From Notamacropus eugenii (Eukaryota > Chordata > Mammalia > Diprotodontia > Macropodidae): a DNA stretch of 64,000 nt. The stretch lies in NCBI RefSeq assembly GCF_028372415.1, contig NC_092876.1, forward strand, positions 221,761,528 through 221,825,527, given 5' to 3'. Shown piece by piece: positions 39,301 to 53,500 of the stretch; position 1 is the first letter of the stretch, and each line of letters opens with the position of its first letter. Below the pieces are notes generated by a model. The model was not told the DNA's origin. It did not search any database and saw only the letters and a list, made by a program, of their open reading frames with translations. A program made the translations under genes and the position numbers.

Positions 39301-42300
39301 GTCCTAGATCTATTCCTATGACCCTACATATTGATACTTAGATGGGACAGAAGTCTGACTAAGTGGGTTTGGACAAAAAAAAAAAAGTCTTCTCCATAAG
39401 GCAATATGAACCAACTTAAAATTTCATATTTAGATAAAATAACACCCACATCTATACACTCTGCTTAATTTCTTCCCAAAACACTGATTTGCTACTATGC
39501 ACACATAGCTTCAGATCCTTTGAGGTAATGGATTTTCTTAAATTCTTCTGCAACAGTACACAAATCCTTCATTTTATCACCACCTATACCTTAAACTATA
39601 GTAGATGGAATGTGGAGATCCTGTCACTGCACATATGGGCTGGTTCACTAGTACTACAAACATTTGCTGAACTGGTGAGCTACACTAGTCTCGCTGGGTT
39701 GGGGTTAGCATTAGCTGATGCTGCTGAAGCCTTTCATGGGCACAATCTAGTCTATATGACTCATTTGAGATTTCTTGCATCCTACAGAATTTGAAAGTAT
39801 ATTTCTGTGTGAATTTGGGAAGCCTGGCATTACTCACTATTTCCAACGGAAGTATATCTTTCCTCTTCTAGCCACAGAGATAGGCATCATAACCACATAT
39901 GGACATTTTTTTCCTTTTTGTTTTCTTGTTTGTGACCAGGTCTCCTTAACTCACTCAGGTCACTAATGGGCTCAATTCTACTCATAACTGATTGGCACAC
40001 AACTTTTGACCTGTTCTGTTTTCAACCTAGGCTGGTTTTGATAATTCCTAGGTAGCTTAGTGGCCCCCAAATCCCTGGCACTCATCATGTTGGTGCAACA
40101 CTTTGCATAGACATCCAATTGGCTTAGCCTACTGCAGTTTAGAACTGTGGAGCTCAGGTGATCCACCAGCCTCAGCCTCCCCAGTATCAGGGATTACAGG
40201 TACAGACTACCCTGCCTAGTCAGAGTTCTTTTAAAAGGAAAAGGATATTGTAGAGAGAAAGATTCCATGTAGGTACACATGACAGTAGAGGTCTCTACCA
40301 ACTGAGATTCCGTGATGCTCTATGAAAACTAACTGTCAAGTAAAAGCAATACCTTATGATTATACTCTTCTGGCTTCATATTTTGAACCCGGTCAATAGC
40401 TTTATGCATCATCTTCTCACGATACAAATTAACACTTTCACGTTCAACCACTCCTGAGCCACCACTTGCCACCAATACATAAGTGCTTTCATCAGCTCGA
40501 GCTCGACCTCGGGCCTATAAAAACATCAAACAAAATAATTATTTATGAAAAATCCTGGCTCTACCCACCTCCCTTTAAAACAACATATGGGATGGCAGTA
40601 CTCTTTGCCCCATGATCCCTATGCTGGAAGTGAAATGCTGCAATAAAAACAACAGAAGTCAAGCAGGCTACTGCCTGTATTTGACAACTATCTGATACAG
40701 TATTAGGTGCCTGTGTGTAGAGCACTGGGCGAGGGGAGGCCAAAAAATTAAGTAAGATGGTGATTGCTTTGAGGTAGCTTACTTTCTAGTATGGAGGTAT
40801 GACACATATTCAAACAACTAGAATATAAAATACTTGCCATGAAGTCTCCATACATCCTATTATTTGCCTCTTCAAATTCACTTTTATTTCTTAGCAATGA
40901 TTTTATACTTTTGCTTTTTTCTAGACTTTATTTTTATACTTTTTTGGTACTTTGTATGTTTATATTCTAAACTGTGCTTGTTATAATTCACTTTATTTGT
41001 AGATTGGAACATACTCTTCTTGTCAAGTCTTGGCTTCTTGGAAATGCTGGTATCAAACATTTTTATTTATGTGAAACTGAATTTTTAAAAAGGAAGAAGA
41101 GGATATAGAGGGTATATTCTGAGTTCCAAAAATATTTGGAGATTTATGAGTACCAACAAAAGGAACAGCTTAGCAGCAATAGCATACATAGCCACATTAT
41201 CCCCATAGGTTCTTCCATAAAAGGTAAAATTTAATATACACTCAGATAAAATTCTATTTTTTGCCCAACATAATTGGTCTTCTTGTAATGTAAGAGAAAA
41301 ATAAAGAGGAGAGAAAACTGGATAAAAATTGGTAATTCAAACTGATGACTTTTTTTTTTTAAATTTCTAAAGTGAAGTGATCATAAAAGTAGAGGATTCT
41401 GTCATGATTATACAGAAATCCAGTCTAAGTTATGTTTTAATTTAGAAATATTTTAGTGTTCTAGAAAATCCTGCATGCTGAGTCAATGGCCAAGAATAAA
41501 GATTCTAAGAATGAAATGGCATATTTTCACCTTTGCAAAAGAACACTACTATATTATTTAAAGTCTCAGTAAACAGAGGAAAAAAAGATTCAAGTATCAT
41601 GCACCTTAAGAAATGGACTAAAGGGTCTAGACTTTGGGTTTTTTGTTAGTAAAATGAGGATGTCTACGAATCCTAAAGTCATTTTCAGCTCTAAAATTCT
41701 ATTCTTCTATAAGGATGTTGAACTGTTTGAAGTAAAACAGACAAAAAGATAAAAACGAAGAGTACGAAAGAAATTAAGGTTGACTTAATATACCTGTAAC
41801 ATGGCTATTTCATTGGTGACAAGACCATAACGGATAACAATATTACATTCTTTTATATCCAGGCCTTCTTCAGCTACTGTGGTAGCAATAAGTAGGTTTA
41901 TTTTTCCAGTACGAAAATTATTAATTACTTCCTTTTGTTCATTCTGCAGAAAGAGTTCAAAAAGTTAATTTTATGTTGTTGAACACATTAAATATTTTCC
42001 CCATTGGAGGAATTATTATAAATTGAAGCTTGGTATAAATCAAATGGTGTCACTAGTTTTGGGCTTTGAGCAAATTAACATCTGATTTTCATTTTGATTA
42101 TATGACACATTAAAAAAACATTTTCATTTTTTAGTCTGGATATCAGAACACTGTAATTTAAGCTATGGAGATGAAATGGTGGGTACACCAGGGGTGGAAA
42201 GGAAGTATCTTTGAAAGGGAATATTAGATCGTCACTAAAACATTGTAAAGAATATTTATGCTGCATTAACTTTAGAATCATAGACTTTCAAAAGTCCAGA

Positions 42301-45300
42301 ATATAGAGGCTCAATTGTGTATCTGTGATCTATTGTAAGTTAAAAAGATGATTTTGACTACTAAAGTATACAGCACCTGAACCTTTTGAATAAAATAATC
42401 ATATAACATAAAAAATCAAAGCCACGCAAGTTTTGAAAGTGATTAAATCATAAAATAGACTATTTTACATAAAACTATTTTTATGATTTTTTTCAAATAA
42501 ATTTAAAACAATTAGAAATATGGGTGCTATGTATGAATTTTTTAAAAAACCAAAATATATTATGTAAACTTGATCTCTTAAATGATGAAGTGAACTAGCA
42601 TTAATTTATAGTGGTAGAATCAGTAAACCTTCATATTCAAGGCAAAATACTGGTGCAAGTTAAGTTTTCTTTCAGTATCAAAATGATACTGACATTTTGG
42701 AGCTCTCATCCTTTCTTATAGTTTCCTTTCCATCACCTCTACAGGCCCCTAGTGCCTCATACGCTAACACCATTCAAATTCCAAGATAGGGCACTTGCAG
42801 CATTATCACCCACTTCATGTCATCACTCCCATGTACCAAAACTTTCCCTTTTAAGTATTCCCTAAGGAAATGCTCTCTTTTAGGTAGCACCCAATTTAAT
42901 AAAATACTTAAGGATAAATATCAGAAAAAGATATTCTCCTGGTTTTATCTGGGGGCGAATATTGAATTCCTTATACTTCCAAAGGAAACGGATAACAAGA
43001 ATAGCTCATGTTTATATTGCGCTTTTCAGTTTATGGTATGTTTTCAACCTAAAAATCTTTCAACATAAATTATTATCCTATTTTACAGATGAGGAAACTG
43101 AAGTCTGAGAGGGTCTCATGACTTACCCAAGAACATGCCTAAAGTAAATGGCAACGCTGGCATTCCAACACAGGTCCTTTTATTTCAGATGAAAGGCTCT
43201 GTGCCTTGACACTTTTCTAGAAGCAGAAAAATCTATGTGCAACTGGCTGCTTGTGTTCTTTTGCTAAACACAGATGTTCTACTTTAGCTCCCAGAGGGCA
43301 AGGGCGTATTTCACTTTTGTCCTTGTGTCTCCAGTGTGCAGTGTCTGGCACACAGGAGCACTTAATAAGTCCTTGTTAATTGAGTGATTGATTGGTTTGT
43401 AGTAGGAAAATGTACATGTAGGATTTTCAAGAGAGTCTACTCTTTAAGCCTTATGTGACCTTTGTTATTAGCTTCTATCAAGATGTAAGCCAGAGAGTTA
43501 CATCTACTTTTAGCCAAGTCCCAGGTCCCATTTCTGAGGTTAATGACTTTTACCACTACGATATTCAAAAAGTTCATCATTTGGACAAGTGTAGGTGCAG
43601 AATTAATTGAAAGGGGCAGACTTTATTGGACAGAGTTATAATAGTAAACACTTGTCCATGCCTCAAGCCTACTCAAGAGACTAAAGGATAAATAGGCTAA
43701 AAACAGAAACAAATAATATTGGAGTACCCTAATGTAACTTCTATTTTGATACTTCAATGGATCTGTGATCTGTGGGTATATATGGGTACTCTATGTAATG
43801 ATACAAGTTGTGACCTATTCACAGAATCTTTTTGGTGACTTGTTCATTCCTTTCCATAAGTCTTCCACAGGTGGTCTTCTAAACCAAGGCTCCTTAAACG
43901 TTTTCCACTGGCTAACCTTTTCCAGTTCTGGCAGCTCTCTTGGGGTTGCAGTACAAAGTGCACATGCTTTGTGTTTAGAACCAAGGCTGCAGTGAAGTTG
44001 CATGATGCAACAAGGACAAGTAGGCAAGCACTGTCCAAAACACCTTAGGTTCATTACACTTTTGTTTCTGAATTAATTTTTGGTCGTTGGGTGTCCAGAA
44101 ACCTTTCATTGTTGCCAAATTTTTTGCAACCCTATATGGGGTCACGACCACAACGTTAAGAAGAACTATTCTAAATCAACTGGGGCCCTTTCTCTAAATC
44201 AGTAGTGTCAAACTCAAATATATAGATATACATATGGTTGCCTGCAGACCACATAAGGACTAGAAAACCACAAATTAAAATTATCTATGTTTTATATTTT
44301 TCTTTATTTTGTTAAACATTTCTCAATTACATTTTAAACTAGTTTGGGCCACATTCAAGGGTTCTGCAGGCCTGCTGGGACTCTTCTGCTCTAGATTTTG
44401 ACACTGGGTGAATCACTATTGAGCATCCTAGAACCATAGGCCACTGGAACACTGGCAGAAATTCTGATAACATAGCGGACAAGTGGCTGAGCTAACTCAC
44501 CTGAGGATAATATGTTTATAACTGAATATCATTCAAGGTCATGTTATAGCAGTGAGGCATCTGAACTATTTAAGTAATGATACTAATTCTTCCAAGGTAA
44601 AAAGTCAATCTAGTAATGTGGTTTCTGGAAGTGTTTCAAAGAATGATTTACTGCTACTTTTGATTCTGCACCAGATCTGAGACCAGAATTGAAGGATTTG
44701 GATCATTGGAATGGATACTAGAGCCACTGCATAATAAAACATAGATTTCTATTACAATCCAAACTCTATCTTTATTTCTTTCCCTTTTTTCCCCTCTTTC
44801 TTTCTCAGTCTCCTTGTCTTGTCTAGGTTGGAAATACAGCAGTCACTTTTAGTTTCTGACTTGGGCCAGTTCATCCTTTATTCAGCAGCCCAGTGGCTCA
44901 AGAAATCTAGCCTCTGTCTCTAGAGGAGTAGAGATTATACGTAGTCACCACTATGCACCAGATTTCAAGAACAAAATTTTAAAAAAAGTATAAATAATTC
45001 ACATACAAATTAAATTATAACAGAGTTTCCATTTAGTTAATAAACTGAATAGGATACCTGTGTCATGGGTTTAAATTCACTGCTATGTCCAGCCCCAATC
45101 AGATGATGAGCTTTTACTCCTACTTCTGCAAATTTTTCAATGTCGTTAATCCACTGAGTAAGAGCAAATGCACTTTGCCGAGTCTTGGTGAAGATTATTC
45201 CACGGGCTACAGATCCATCAGTTTTAGTAAACTCTTCCATTATGGTGTTTCGTAATTTGGTCAGTTTTTCATTTTCATGATCTGGAGTGATGGCCAGTTT

Positions 45301-47471
45301 TTTCAATTTTTTCTCATTTTCTTTAAAAAGCAATTAGTGAAAAAAAAATCAATGAAATATGCAAAATTATCAAAAAATTCCAGGAATTAGGAATAGAAAA
45401 GTGTCTTGACTACACAAGGATTCAAAGTTCAGTAAGTATAACTTAGATGTGGCAGAAAATCCAGTACTAGTAATGCTAAAAACCAATCAATGACAAAGCC
45501 CATACTGTGGAAATTTCAGTCACATCATACAGAAACAGGTTAAAAACGAAGAGATCTCCTATTACTCTTTTTCTCTGTGATTCTATGAAGAATCCAGTAT
45601 ATACATGAATATGCAAATAATCCATGATTTTATCAGGACGTGGAATTCTCATGGCCTGTTTATGACTTAGATGATAAAGTAGAGGAAGCTGAACTTGAAA
45701 CAAGGAAGTTAAATGAATTGCCACAAGCCCATTAAGTGTTAGAGGCAAGATTTAGTTCTGTCTAAACTAGTTAGAAATAGGTTCTTACCAAAGAGATAAG
45801 CATGTGTGACTCATGCATGAATTCAAATTCAACAACCATTTATTAAATCCATATTATATACAATATAAGGAAGATAGGTGGCATAGCAGACAGAAAACGA
45901 GTTCTGAACTCAGGAATCCTACTGAATTCAAATCTAGCCTTAGACACTTACTAAACATGTGACCCTGGGCAAGTCACTCAACCCTATCTGTCTCAGTTTA
46001 TCACCTGTCAAATGAGCTAGAGAAGGAAATGGCAAACCATTCCAGTATCTTTGTCAAGAAAACCCCAAATGGGGTCATGAAGAGCTGAATATGACTGAAA
46101 TGACTACACAACAACACATGTAATGTGTTGTGCTGGGCACTAGGCATATAAAGATAAAAATTTATAGTCTCCAAGTGGCTTGCATAATAATATGTACATA
46201 TTCACAAATAAGTATTATGCAAGAGTTCCATAAAGGCAAAGAAGAAATTCAAGCAAGAAAACTTAAGGAGAAAGAACACTTTCTGTCTGGGTGATAAAGA
46301 AAGGTTTTATGGAGGAAGTGACATCTGAGCTAAGAAAGAAAGATTTCAGTAGGCAGAGATGCAGACTGCTCCAAGCATGGAGGAACAGCTTGAATGATGG
46401 CTCAGAGACAGGAAAAGTATAGAAAAAGACTGGAAAACAGAAAAAAATTCTCTTATGGTTGAAAACTGAATCATGTCAAGGGACATGATCAGGCTCTGAA
46501 CTGGAGAAGAAACTTGGAGCTATACTACTGGGGGGATTTTTTAAGTTAATGTTAATTTTTAAAATTTTAACTTTAAGTTAGGGTAAATTTTTTAAGTTAA
46601 TGTCTCTGAATTGGAAATGACTTCAGAAGTTACGTATTCTAAACTATACCAGAGTGATTTCCCTCCTACAACTTCCTCGACCATCAGTCACCTACCCTTC
46701 CATGGAAGACATCCTAGGAGGAAGGAAAACCCCGTTACCTCCTAAAGTACCCCATTCCACTTTTGGATAGTTCTAATTGTTAGGAAACTTCCCCTTACAT
46801 TAAATTTAATTGTTTCTCTGCAATTTAAACAAAAATTGATTCTTACCATAAAATAAATCTAGAAGAAACATATCTGTTTCATCTAATTTCAACAGCTTCC
46901 TTTTATTGTCATTTTTCTCCTCTTCCTCCTCCTCCTCCTCCTCACTATCAAAATCCTGAGCTGCTATCTTCTTCTCCTTTTCATCATTATAGAAACTTTT
47001 GAGGTGGTGGTACGCATCTATCATTCGGATTGTGTCACTGATTTGTAGGGCTTCATTGTACTTCCTCAAATGCTCTGCACAAACACGTTCTTTGCGATTC
47101 CCTTCTCTAGCAGCTTTAAAGAAAAAATAGCGACATAAAAAAAAATATTATCTAGGGTCATGTTATACATATCCCTGTATAAAATGCTAACTCTTCCCCA
47201 AACCTGCTCCACTTTGAGGTCAATCCCCCATGCTGCCCCATATCTGATATAACCAATTGAAGTTTTCTAGACTCTTAGTAGCTCTGAAAGCATTCCAGGA
47301 GAGTGAAAAGCACAAATGTGTATTACTAATGCCGCTAAATCTGTACCAGGCATGCCCTAAGGAAAGGGGTGGTGTCAGACATTTCTAAAGGGTATCTCCA
47401 AGAATCTAGCACAGTCATTACTCCCAAATAGTACTTATTTTGCCAATATGGCTACAGACACAAGGGAGGAA

Positions 47472-47518
<47 letters not shown>

Positions 47519-50500
47519 ACTTTCTTGGCTGGTTTCTCATGAGGTTAGTGAGCCAGGAGGGCACACAGACAAAGGCACACACCCAAAGTGACCAAAGAAG
47601 ACCACAGCCCTAGGTCTCACCATAACTACAAACCCATCTCCTGGTTTTTCCCTCTACTGTCACACTATAATGCTCTGCAACTAAGGTTTGTAAAAGGCCA
47701 CCCTCACATATACAAAAAATTACTTTTAAACATATATGCATACATACATATTATATATATATATGCATGTCTGTATGGGTACACACATGTGTGGCTATTG
47801 CTGTATGTACATATGTGTATATATTTATATATGCATATATAATTCTGCCACATGTATATATACGTGCATCTATGCATGTATACACATATATACATACACG
47901 TGTGCACACAAGCATGCTTACATACATATACACACACAAAGGCAGCCATAACTATATCTATTTCTGCGTCTGTATCTTAGCTGTAGGCTGCCATATATGT
48001 ATTGTGCATGTACGTGTAGGTATGTATCTATGTATGCATGTGTGCATGTATGCTAGCAGCAGGCTGCTTCTGAATAAGTGGAAATGTTAAGGTACTGTCT
48101 TCCAGTACCAACAGCCATACTTTCTCCCTTCCTGATTCTATGATTCTGCTGCACTGCCTTTCCTCTTGTGCAAACATGGTGAACCCAGGAAGCCATAACA
48201 GAGCTATCTTACTCCACTAGAAACTCTTCATCAGGAGGCAGCACAGTATGGGGCAAAGGGCAACTGATTTGGAGTCTGAGGCCTTACTAAGGCCATCTCC
48301 ACTTCTGCCACTTGCTGTGTCCCCTTAGTCAAGCCACAGTCTCTCTAGGGCTCAGTTCTGAAAAATGAGAGGGTTAGACTAGATGACCTCAGTTCTCCAG
48401 CACTGAACGTGGATGTGTAGGGACTGTTTAAGAATTAAAATAACCTCCAAACCAACTGCGCCCTACTGTTTAAATATACTGACTGATAGCATTCCCTGTC
48501 AAAGGAGAAGCCCTGCTGTACTTCCAAGGTCTGGGGCTGCAACTTGAGCCCTTCCTTGACTCAGTTCAGTTACATTGCTTGTTTTCTTTAACTAACACTG
48601 GGAGAAATGTGCTAGGTCTATTTATCTTTTAATATCAACCTGTAATATTTATCCTGAAGGCTTTTTTGGGGGGAAGCATAATAAGATAGAGATTATAAAA
48701 AGGTCAAGAAGCTGAATAGCATGGTGTCTCTTTCCTCTGACAAAATGTCAAGACATGTTGGTCTCTATCCTGACTCTGTATTACAACTGTAATGTACAGA
48801 TACATAAATCTAAGAAAATGTACAGTGTTAAATATGAGTTTCTCAAACATTAATATGATAAATCAAATTAAAAGGTTCTGAGTCAAAAACCCAAATTACC
48901 TTTTTTTTCCTGATGAATGACCCACTGTTCATAGGTTTGTGTCCCAAAATCGGATGTTGGATTCATTTGACAAAAGGTTTGAATGCTTGTCATTATTTCC
49001 AGAAGCTTTTCTTTAAATAGATTCTAGAAATAAAATAATAAAGCAATCATAACTGTTATACTGGTGACTGACTGACTTCTGTTAAAATAATATCTACATT
49101 GCCATGTACTTCAGCAAAAATATTCAGGAAAAGAAAAAGGCATATTTCTGATGAAGCAGAATAGCAGTAGTAAACTAGAATTTACATAGAACTTATACAA
49201 AGTGACAGGTATTGTGCCAAGTACTTTACAATCAGTACCTCATTTTGTTTTCACAACAACCCTGTGAGGTAGGTGCTATTATTACTCCCATTTTACAGTT
49301 GAGGAAAATGAGACAGAAAGCAATCAAATGACTTGCCCCAAGTCACATGACTGAGACCAGATCTGAACCCAGGTTTTCTTGACTCTGGATTGAGCTCTCA
49401 ATACACTGTGCCAATTAGCTGTCCAATACATGTCTATGTGTTCATGCACACATATGTTCTCTCTCTTTTTATCTCCTTCTTAACCGCTAGTCTCTTTCCT
49501 CCTCCTCTTCCTCATTTCCCATTTTTCTATCTCATACACAGAACACACCAATATATACTGCCCCTGGTGGAATACGCAATTCAAAAGTTTCGCAGAGTAG
49601 AGTTAATGAATGATAATTAACTTTCATATTTGGTGGGAATATCTCTAACTATACTTAAAGAAAACATTTCTCTTTGAAGAAGTGGTCTCACTTTTATTTT
49701 TTACCAGCTTAGGAGAGCTGAAGATTAGCATAAACACAGAAATAATTTTTAACTTCTTAAAAATCAGAAACTGCTCCCATACAAATGAGAAGCAGAAATC
49801 AGAATTCAACCTATCAGGGCTAACAAATAAAAAAAGGAAGAAGAGTAGTGCTCATGCCATTGCTATATAAATTGGTATACTTGATTGTTAAGGTTTTTTA
49901 AAAAAATGCTAAGTAAAATATATAACGGTTTTGAATAAAAGGCAAGAAAAAGCAAATTTCAAAGACTGGCTATAAGTATACTTGGAAAGAACACAAAAAC
50001 CTGTTAGGTCAAATACATATTGGTTTTAGTTTTTAATCTTATACATAAAATGACTGACTGACTATGGAATCATAATGGCCCAAATTGAGGTTTGTAATTA
50101 GGTAATCTCAATGAAGTGAATTAATTGTAAATGCAAGGGTAAGGGCAAAGTTGACTGAATCAATCAATTATTAACCTCCAGCCCAAAGGAAGTTAACTAA
50201 AAAGATGTTGTGCCCTTCTATCTTATCAGGTGAGAATACCCCTAATGAATTAATCAATTCATCAAGGACATTAGATCAATTATGAGATGTCACTGATCAG
50301 TTTGGAAGGAGTGAAATCCATTGTGTGAAACTGAGTGACACTGCATAGAAGATGCATTGAGATTGGCTGAATGGATTCAATTGTTGCTTGTGGGTCTTCT
50401 ATAAGATGGTAAAATCAGTTCAGAACCCTGCATTCCTGTGTCTAGCAATCTAGAGGAGAGATTAGTTCTAGCTAAGTCCTTGAGACCAAATTACTTAAGG

Positions 50501-53500
50501 AAGAGGAAAAAAGTCTCTGTCTCTGCCTGCCCCCCTCCATCTGTTCAGAGGAGATCCTTATGAACTTTGAGAGTCTGGAAGAATTAGACTTCTCAGAGAT
50601 AGTCTCATATTTTCCTTAGAACAGCCAATGGAACTGCTTGTGTTTGGATTCCAGGACAAATTATACATGATGAGGAAAGAGTTTCAGGACTCTACTAAGA
50701 GCCCAGAAAAATCTATAAGATATGTAAGGAGAATTATGAGAGCCCCATGAAAGGGAAGAAAGGACTTCTGCCAAAAGGATTCCTAGGATCTGGGAAGTTA
50801 TCCAGTTTGCCACATGTGATCTACTCTTGAGAGCTCACTTTCCCCCGGACTTTGTATGTACATACATCTCCAGTTTGGAGAGATGGCTTTACCAATGTAC
50901 TCTAATACTATACTACACTATGCTACACTACACTACACTACACTATACTATACTATGCTATACTATAAGTATACTTTACTACACTATTAACTACCTTAGT
51001 TACCACCTGTTTCTAAAAGCCAATTAAGTCTGGTTGGCTAATTAACATCAATGGAAAACAAACAGGAAAACCACACTAATAGGGGCTCATGTGCTATAGT
51101 ATTCTCGCTGCTCAGGGTCCCCTACAGTCCTGAGGCAAGAAGTAGCTGGCCTACCTCCAGGCTTTTGACCTGCCAGAGCAAGTGAAGGGCAGGCATAGTA
51201 GCTCCAGAGCTTCTGCTATACGCACATACACCTACAATAAATCTACAAATGAACAGAACTCATTATTTTTCAGTAGAATATTTTCTTTAAAAAATCCCAA
51301 ATAGTATTTACAGAAGTCAGGACTACCATCACCATAGTATCCCAGATGGTACAATGGATAAAGCATTGGGTCTAGAGTAATATTCAAATTCCTGCCTCAG
51401 GCACTTACTAACTAGCCCTGTGACACTTCGCAAATCACTTAATTTGTGTTTGCCTCATTTTCCTCAAATGTAAAATGGGAAAATAACAGCACCTGCCTCC
51501 CAGGATTACTGTGAAGATCAAATGAGATAATGTTTTTAAAGCACTTAGCACAGTACAAGGCACACAGTAAGTGCTATCAATGTTAGTTATTATTATCACT
51601 ATTTCAGAATTTTTGGAAGAGTAACAGTGTTTTAGCTTAACAGTAATAGAATTCTGCAAGATGATCAAGGCTCAAGTGAAGTACTACCCTAAAACTTTGT
51701 CCAGCAAGTGTTCTCTAACACTTATCTGCACCAGAAAGCCAAAACTGAGAAAAGAGGAAAAAGACTGTTACAGTTTTTTTTCCTTGCTATCAACGCATAA
51801 TCCCCAAACTGAGGTTTTATTTTCTAATAATTTTGGATGACAAGGCTTTAGGAAGGAAGGGTACTTTTTTAAAACCTGAAACAATGATTACTTTTGATTT
51901 TAAAGACATCATCTGTATAAATACAGTACAGAAATTCCAAACCTACTTCTCTGTTGTCATCTGCAATCACAAACTTCTTATAAGGTTCCTTCACTTGTTC
52001 CTTTAAAAGGGCAGCATTTTCTTTAACAGTGATAATTGTACATGCATCAAGATTAGCACATATCTGTAAAAAGAAAAGTTTTCAATACATAAACAATAAT
52101 TTTTCATTCACATATTGGACTCAATTTGAAACAGAAGTCTTTCTCATGTAAGAAAGAGACAACACTTCTTACTTGCTCTGCTTGCTTATAGGTGCTCTAG
52201 GCATTCTCTCCAGCTGAGCAAACCCTACACCATTTACCCCAGCATGGGCACATCTCCCTGACTGCTCCTTCCAGCCACACACTGGTGCTTAATGCCCTGG
52301 GACAATTGCACTCCCAAGCTGAACCTCTATGGACAATGATAATCTATCTGAATTCATTCCTCAATGATTTTCCTCCTCATCCCAGTGATTCTGAAACCTA
52401 GATTGCCAATGTTCAAGTCCTGCTCTTCCTCTCACTTTTTCTTAAACCCCTCAAGCCAGGAGGGTGCTGGAACCAGCTCTAACCAGCTTGTGAAAATTTG
52501 AGCGTTTACATTTCACAAATCATCAAATGCTACAAAGCAGAGTTTCATATGTTGTTTAGTTGACTGTCTAGACTTAAGAAAGTGATGGAGAAGTTGATCA
52601 TGTAGACTAAACTTAAGAGTGTGCCACATGCATATATAGTGGTTTTCTTCTCAGAACATCAGTTTTTATATATTTACCAGCACACTCCTACAATTTCACT
52701 CTTGTCTCCCACTTCATGGTCACATGTGGGAGATAGAATACTCCTTGTTCATCACTGCCACTGTAAGGCTTGGCCTCTATCACCAAAACTCAGTAACTTC
52801 TTTTCCTTTGAGGTTCATTCAGTTTATATTTAACAACAAATTAATTTATGACCTCTAGGACACACTCCCTCTTTTCCTCAATGAGTTCAATGCCTATCTC
52901 ACATTTTTTCTCTTCTCTCCAACTACTAACCTCATACCAGGGGACTTCAAGATCCATACTGATCTTTCTTTAAACACCTTTAGCAATCAGTTCTATTTAC
53001 TCATTTCCTGTGGCCTACTCTTCCACCCCACCACATCCACATACAGAAATGGCCATATCCTTAATCTTGCTATCAACCACAAATGTACCACATCCACGTT
53101 CATGAACTCTGAAAACCTTTTACTGGATCTATTAGCATCCCACTTCTTTTTACATGTTCTTTATCAAGACATCTAGGTAGCTCATTGGATCTCTATCATG
53201 CTAGGCCAGGAGTGAGGAAGGTGTTAATTTAAATCTGGCCTTAGACACAAACTAGTTGTATGACTATGAGGAAGTCATTTTACGTCTGTTCACCTCAATT
53301 TCCTTAAGTGTAAAATGGAGATAATAATAGCACCTACCTCCTAGGGTTGTTGTGAGGAAGAAAAATGAGGTCACATTTATAAAAGTGCTTTGCAAACCTT
53401 AAAGCACTATAATAAATGCTAGCTGCTGTTACAATGACTTCCAATCCTTTCTGAGACTATAATCCCCTGCACTGGCTATACTTTCCTTCCTTCACCATTT

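Noticed and set aside
47588..48090. Several overlapping Tyr/Ile/His/Cys-rich reading frames
   Set aside because: They are translations of TA/CA/TGTA simple repeats in IFIH1 intron 9.
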